A stretch of 5,847 nt of DNA, taken from positions 1 through 5,847 of the forward strand of contig JAFIHQ010000010.1 of assembly GCA_017849315.1 (NCBI GenBank), in the 5' to 3' direction. Under the pieces are notes generated by a model. That model made no database searches. It was not told the DNA's origin and worked only from the letters and a program-made list of their open reading frames with translations. The stretch's first letter is position 1; each line of letters opens with the position of its first letter. Origin of the DNA: Treponema sp. (GTDB taxonomy: Bacteria; Spirochaetota; Spirochaetia; Treponematales; Rectinemataceae). The position numbers were made by a program, and so were the translations under genes. Shown here piece after piece: positions 5,104 to 5,847 of this stretch.

Positions 5104-5847
5104 TCAAACTCCCTGCGAAGGCGGATTAAGATGTGTAAGGTTTGCAAGGATTTGCCGTGTAATCCAACTTGCTATAATGTGACCAGCCACTTGCGGAACG
5201 AATGGACCAGAACCCTGTACCATGCGAACCCGTCCGGAAACAGGCGCTGCACCTTCGCGGTTCAGGTGGTCGCCACTTAGGCTTTCTGGTGCTACAGGTT
5301 TTACTGGTTCCTCGTCCGACCACACGACAGGGAAGTCTGCTGTTACACCGCGATGCTTGAGCCGAACGCGCACACTTTTGGCCAACGGGCAGCCCTTTGT
5401 TTGCCAGATTGACCCGACTTTGAGCCTTTCCGGACAAAGACGGCCTGCCGTACCCATTGCGGCTATAAAGTGAGCATACCTACCGCACAGCTCCTCAATG
5501 AGGCTCACTTTCGCATTGAGAGAATCGATACAGTCGGCATGGTAGTCTGCATCGACATCGACGGCCTGCGCGGCGTCGGCACCGGAAAAAAAGCGCTTGT
5601 GCACCTCGATTTCGACCTCAGGGTTGACGTCGCGCGCGAACTCGGCAAACACGTCGGCCTTCGGCCGCCCCACGGTGGAATGGTAGCCAAAGTACAGGCG
5701 GTTCAGGTTGGACTCCTCCACGAGGTCGAAATCGACGACGTAGAAGTGGCCCACGCCGATGCGCACAAGGTCCATGGCGCACGCGGCGCCGACGCCGCCA
5801 AGGCCGTAAATGGCCACTCGTGCGTCCTGCAGCGCCTTTCGGCCTTC
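5104..5847 (-). CDS. tcdA: TcdA-like tRNA threonylcarbamoyladenosine dehydratase (ThiF/E1-like), 5' end cut by the right edge
   Basis: This E1-like ATP-dependent enzyme is expected to adenylate and dehydrate t6A37 in ANN-decoding tRNAs to cyclic t6A. The frame is open to the window edge: EGRKALQDAR precedes the first strand and matches the family's 'GeeglekLrnarV' lead-in. A GTG at 5817 falls inside this segment and is not the start. Residues, numbered from the edge: nucleotide loop GLGGVG at 15-20; VDFDLVEESNLNR at 38-50 with D39/D41 and R50; K63 in RPKAD; DCIDSLNAK at 105-113; MGTAGRLCPERL at 131-142; VVWSDEEPVKPV at 174-185; and the terminal GSGPFVPQVAGHI helix region. These follow TcdA/CsdL rather than ThiF or MoeB, which carry zinc CxxC pairs not seen here. 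At 151-157 the sequence is KGCPLAK where the family usually has DPLA. The 247 residues present are nearly the full ~250-270 length; only a short N-terminus is missing. Confidence 0.85.
   Translation of the reverse strand, partial: EGRKALQDARVAIYGLGGVGAACAMDLVRIGVGHFYVVDFDLVEESNLNRLYFGYHSTVGRPKADVFAEFARDVNPEVEIEVHKRFFSGADAAQAVDVDADYHADCIDSLNAKVSLIEELCGRYAHFIAAMGTAGRLCPERLKVGSIWQTKGCPLAKSVRVRLKHRGVTADFPVVWSDEEPVKPVAPESLSGDHLNREGAAPVSGRVRMVQGSGPFVPQVAGHIIASWITRQILANLTHLNPPSQGV

Noticed and set aside
4715..5182. Plus-strand frame of 155 codons
   Set aside because: It runs antisense to the aminotransferase N-terminus and the tcdA-like 3' end, both firmly identified, and looks like a shadow.
5608..5847. 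Higher GC at the right edge as a sign of gene transfer
   Set aside because: A hand count gives about 63% over the last 240 or so bases versus about 56% in the 3' part of the same gene; the shift is within one intact gene, so it does not mark a boundary.

Overview
The window shows dense bacterial coding: seven protein-coding genes, two cut by the window edges, with short spacers, recognisable Shine-Dalgarno (SD) sites and one start/stop overlap. No RNA gene, CRISPR array, insertion sequence or phage gene is visible. Base composition is roughly balanced (one 60-base stretch of the amidohydrolase is about 52% GC by hand count; the right-hand 240 bases are about 63%). The gene mix would suit a spirochaete of the Treponema type, but that is only an impression and nothing here fixes the taxon.

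Layout, left to right. (1) Positions 2-124, minus strand: the first 41 codons of a gene leaving through the left edge, too short to identify. (2) 264-950, plus: a HAD-superfamily phosphatase/phosphomutase with all four motifs, divergent from (1) across a 139-bp spacer. (3) 953-1387, minus: a 144-residue protein with a PH/GRAM-like strand pattern, tail-to-tail with the HAD gene only 2 bp apart, with its own SD and a plausible promoter. (4) 1505-2512, plus: a ten-helix EamA/DMT transporter with a strong SD. (5) 2505-3746, plus: a TIM-barrel metal-dependent hydrolase of the amidohydrolase superfamily whose start overlaps the transporter stop by 8 bp. (6) 3860-5032, minus: a fold-type I PLP aminotransferase with an excellent SD directly behind a 6-bp GC hairpin. 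(7) 5104-5847, minus, running off the right edge: a ThiF/E1-like enzyme best matched to TcdA (CsdL), the tRNA t6A dehydratase.

Two likely transcription units stand out. The transporter and amidohydrolase are translationally coupled and may act on the same small molecule, for example hydrolysis in the cytoplasm and transport across the membrane; the substrate cannot be read from sequence. TcdA and the aminotransferase are co-directional with 71 bp between them and could share a transcript, though their chemistries do not obviously connect. The remaining genes look like independent housekeeping or accessory genes. I found no convincing new multi-gene system; the points most worth following are the uncharacterised PH-like protein, the transporter-hydrolase pair, the hairpin next to the aminotransferase SD, and the unidentified left-edge gene.
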